DNA from: an uncultured bacterium
GTDB taxonomy: Bacteria; Planctomycetota; UBA1135; UBA2386
Length of the DNA: 5,950 nucleotides
Reading direction: 5' to 3'
NCBI GenBank assembly: GCA_938003515.1
Contig: CALKYL010000369.1
Coordinates: 1 to 5,950 of the forward strand
A program made the position numbers and the translations under genes. Below the pieces are notes generated by a model. The model was not told the origin of the DNA. It searched no databases and saw only the letters and a list, made by a program, of their open reading frames with translations. This document shows, piece by piece, positions 5,648-5,950 of the stretch; the first letter of the stretch is position 1; each line of letters begins with the position of its first letter.

Positions 5648-5950
5648 GTGTTCCCGGTTCCCGATCGGCTGCAGCGGCTCGTCGACCAGATCGACGGCTG
5701 GCTCGACCTGCGCTGCCCCGAGCGCGCGCTCGACCTCGTCGGGCCGCTGCTGGGCGACCCGGAGGCCCGCGCCGCGGGGCTGTCGCTGAAGATCCGGGCG
5801 CTGGCGCGGCTGGGCGACTACCGGGCGGCGCTGGACGAGCTCGCGGCGCTGCGCGAGCTCGAGCCCGACGACGAGTGGACCGCGCTGACCGAGGCTTGGT
5901 GCCGCCGCCGCGCCGGCGACCTGCCGGGCGCGTTGCGCGCCGCGGAGCAG
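5648..5950 (+). CDS. Tetratricopeptide-repeat (TPR) protein, N-terminal part
   Basis: The frame opens at GTG 5648 and continues for 101 codons to the window edge without a stop. The N-terminus is a helix (DRLQRLVDQIDGWLDL) with no signal peptide. A first helical pair follows (about 24-36), then a clear TPR (about 42-73: AGLSLKIRALARLGDYRAAL, ending near EPDD), then a second (about 77-101: LTEAWCRRRAGDLPGALRAAEQ). The G-D-x-x-x-A-L turn of each repeat is plain. TPR arrays are protein-interaction scaffolds; the partner is unknown. The gap to the hydrolase stop is 57 nt and holds a palindrome and a weak promoter-like pair, so it may be either a third operon member or separately transcribed. Third-position GC is high, as in its neighbours, which supports real coding. 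The total length and any C-terminal domain lie outside the window. Confidence 0.75.
   Translation, partial: MFPVPDRLQRLVDQIDGWLDLRCPERALDLVGPLLGDPEARAAGLSLKIRALARLGDYRAALDELAALRELEPDDEWTALTEAWCRRRAGDLPGALRAAEQ

Noticed and set aside
1..5950. CRISPR arrays, tRNA or rRNA genes, insertion sequences, attachment sites
   Set aside because: I saw no spaced direct repeats, no tRNA-like cloverleaf with a TTC-rich T arm, no rRNA signature and no transposase or integrase frame or terminal repeats.

Overview
The window is very GC-rich bacterial DNA. Codon third positions are almost all G or C, and several genes start with GTG or TTG. It holds six supportable protein genes and no RNA gene, mobile element or CRISPR array. 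The phylum cannot be fixed from sequence alone. The best clue is a very long GreA-type protein of about 731 residues, with a CarD-like/Tudor-like stretch and a W..WW motif before the GreA part. I recall this layout mainly from Chlamydiae and other PVC bacteria. A high-GC planctomycete or relative is therefore my leading guess, held with low to moderate confidence.

Left part (1-1642, minus strand): two genes are read leftwards. The upstream one encodes a small membrane-anchored protein with a TPR-like C-terminus. The downstream one, cut by the window edge, encodes a PilT/GspE-family protein. It has an N-terminal pair of MshEN-type helical motifs, but its ATPase signature residues are replaced at almost every key position. 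It looks like a pseudo-ATPase, perhaps a c-di-GMP-responsive one.

Middle (1643-2652): a divergent intergenic region of about 180-200 bases carries weak promoter-like elements and small palindromes. It is followed by a plus-strand gene for a protein with a Lys/Arg/Ala/Gly-rich tail and a C-terminal domain. That domain resembles a PD-(D/E)XK nuclease fold with missing catalytic residues. A GC-rich hairpin and a possible promoter separate it from the next gene.

Right part (2653-5950, plus strand): the long GreA-like transcription factor comes first, followed 34 nt later by an alpha/beta hydrolase with an intact Ser-Asp-His triad. A 12-codon mini-frame overlaps the stop of the first and the start of the second, so the two may be translationally coupled. 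After a 57-nt gap with a perfect palindrome and a possible promoter, a TPR protein gene begins and runs off the window.

The most interesting points are two apparently inactivated enzyme folds close together (PilT-like and nuclease-like), both uncharacterised here, and the unusual multi-domain GreA. Nothing else in the window ties these genes into one proven system.
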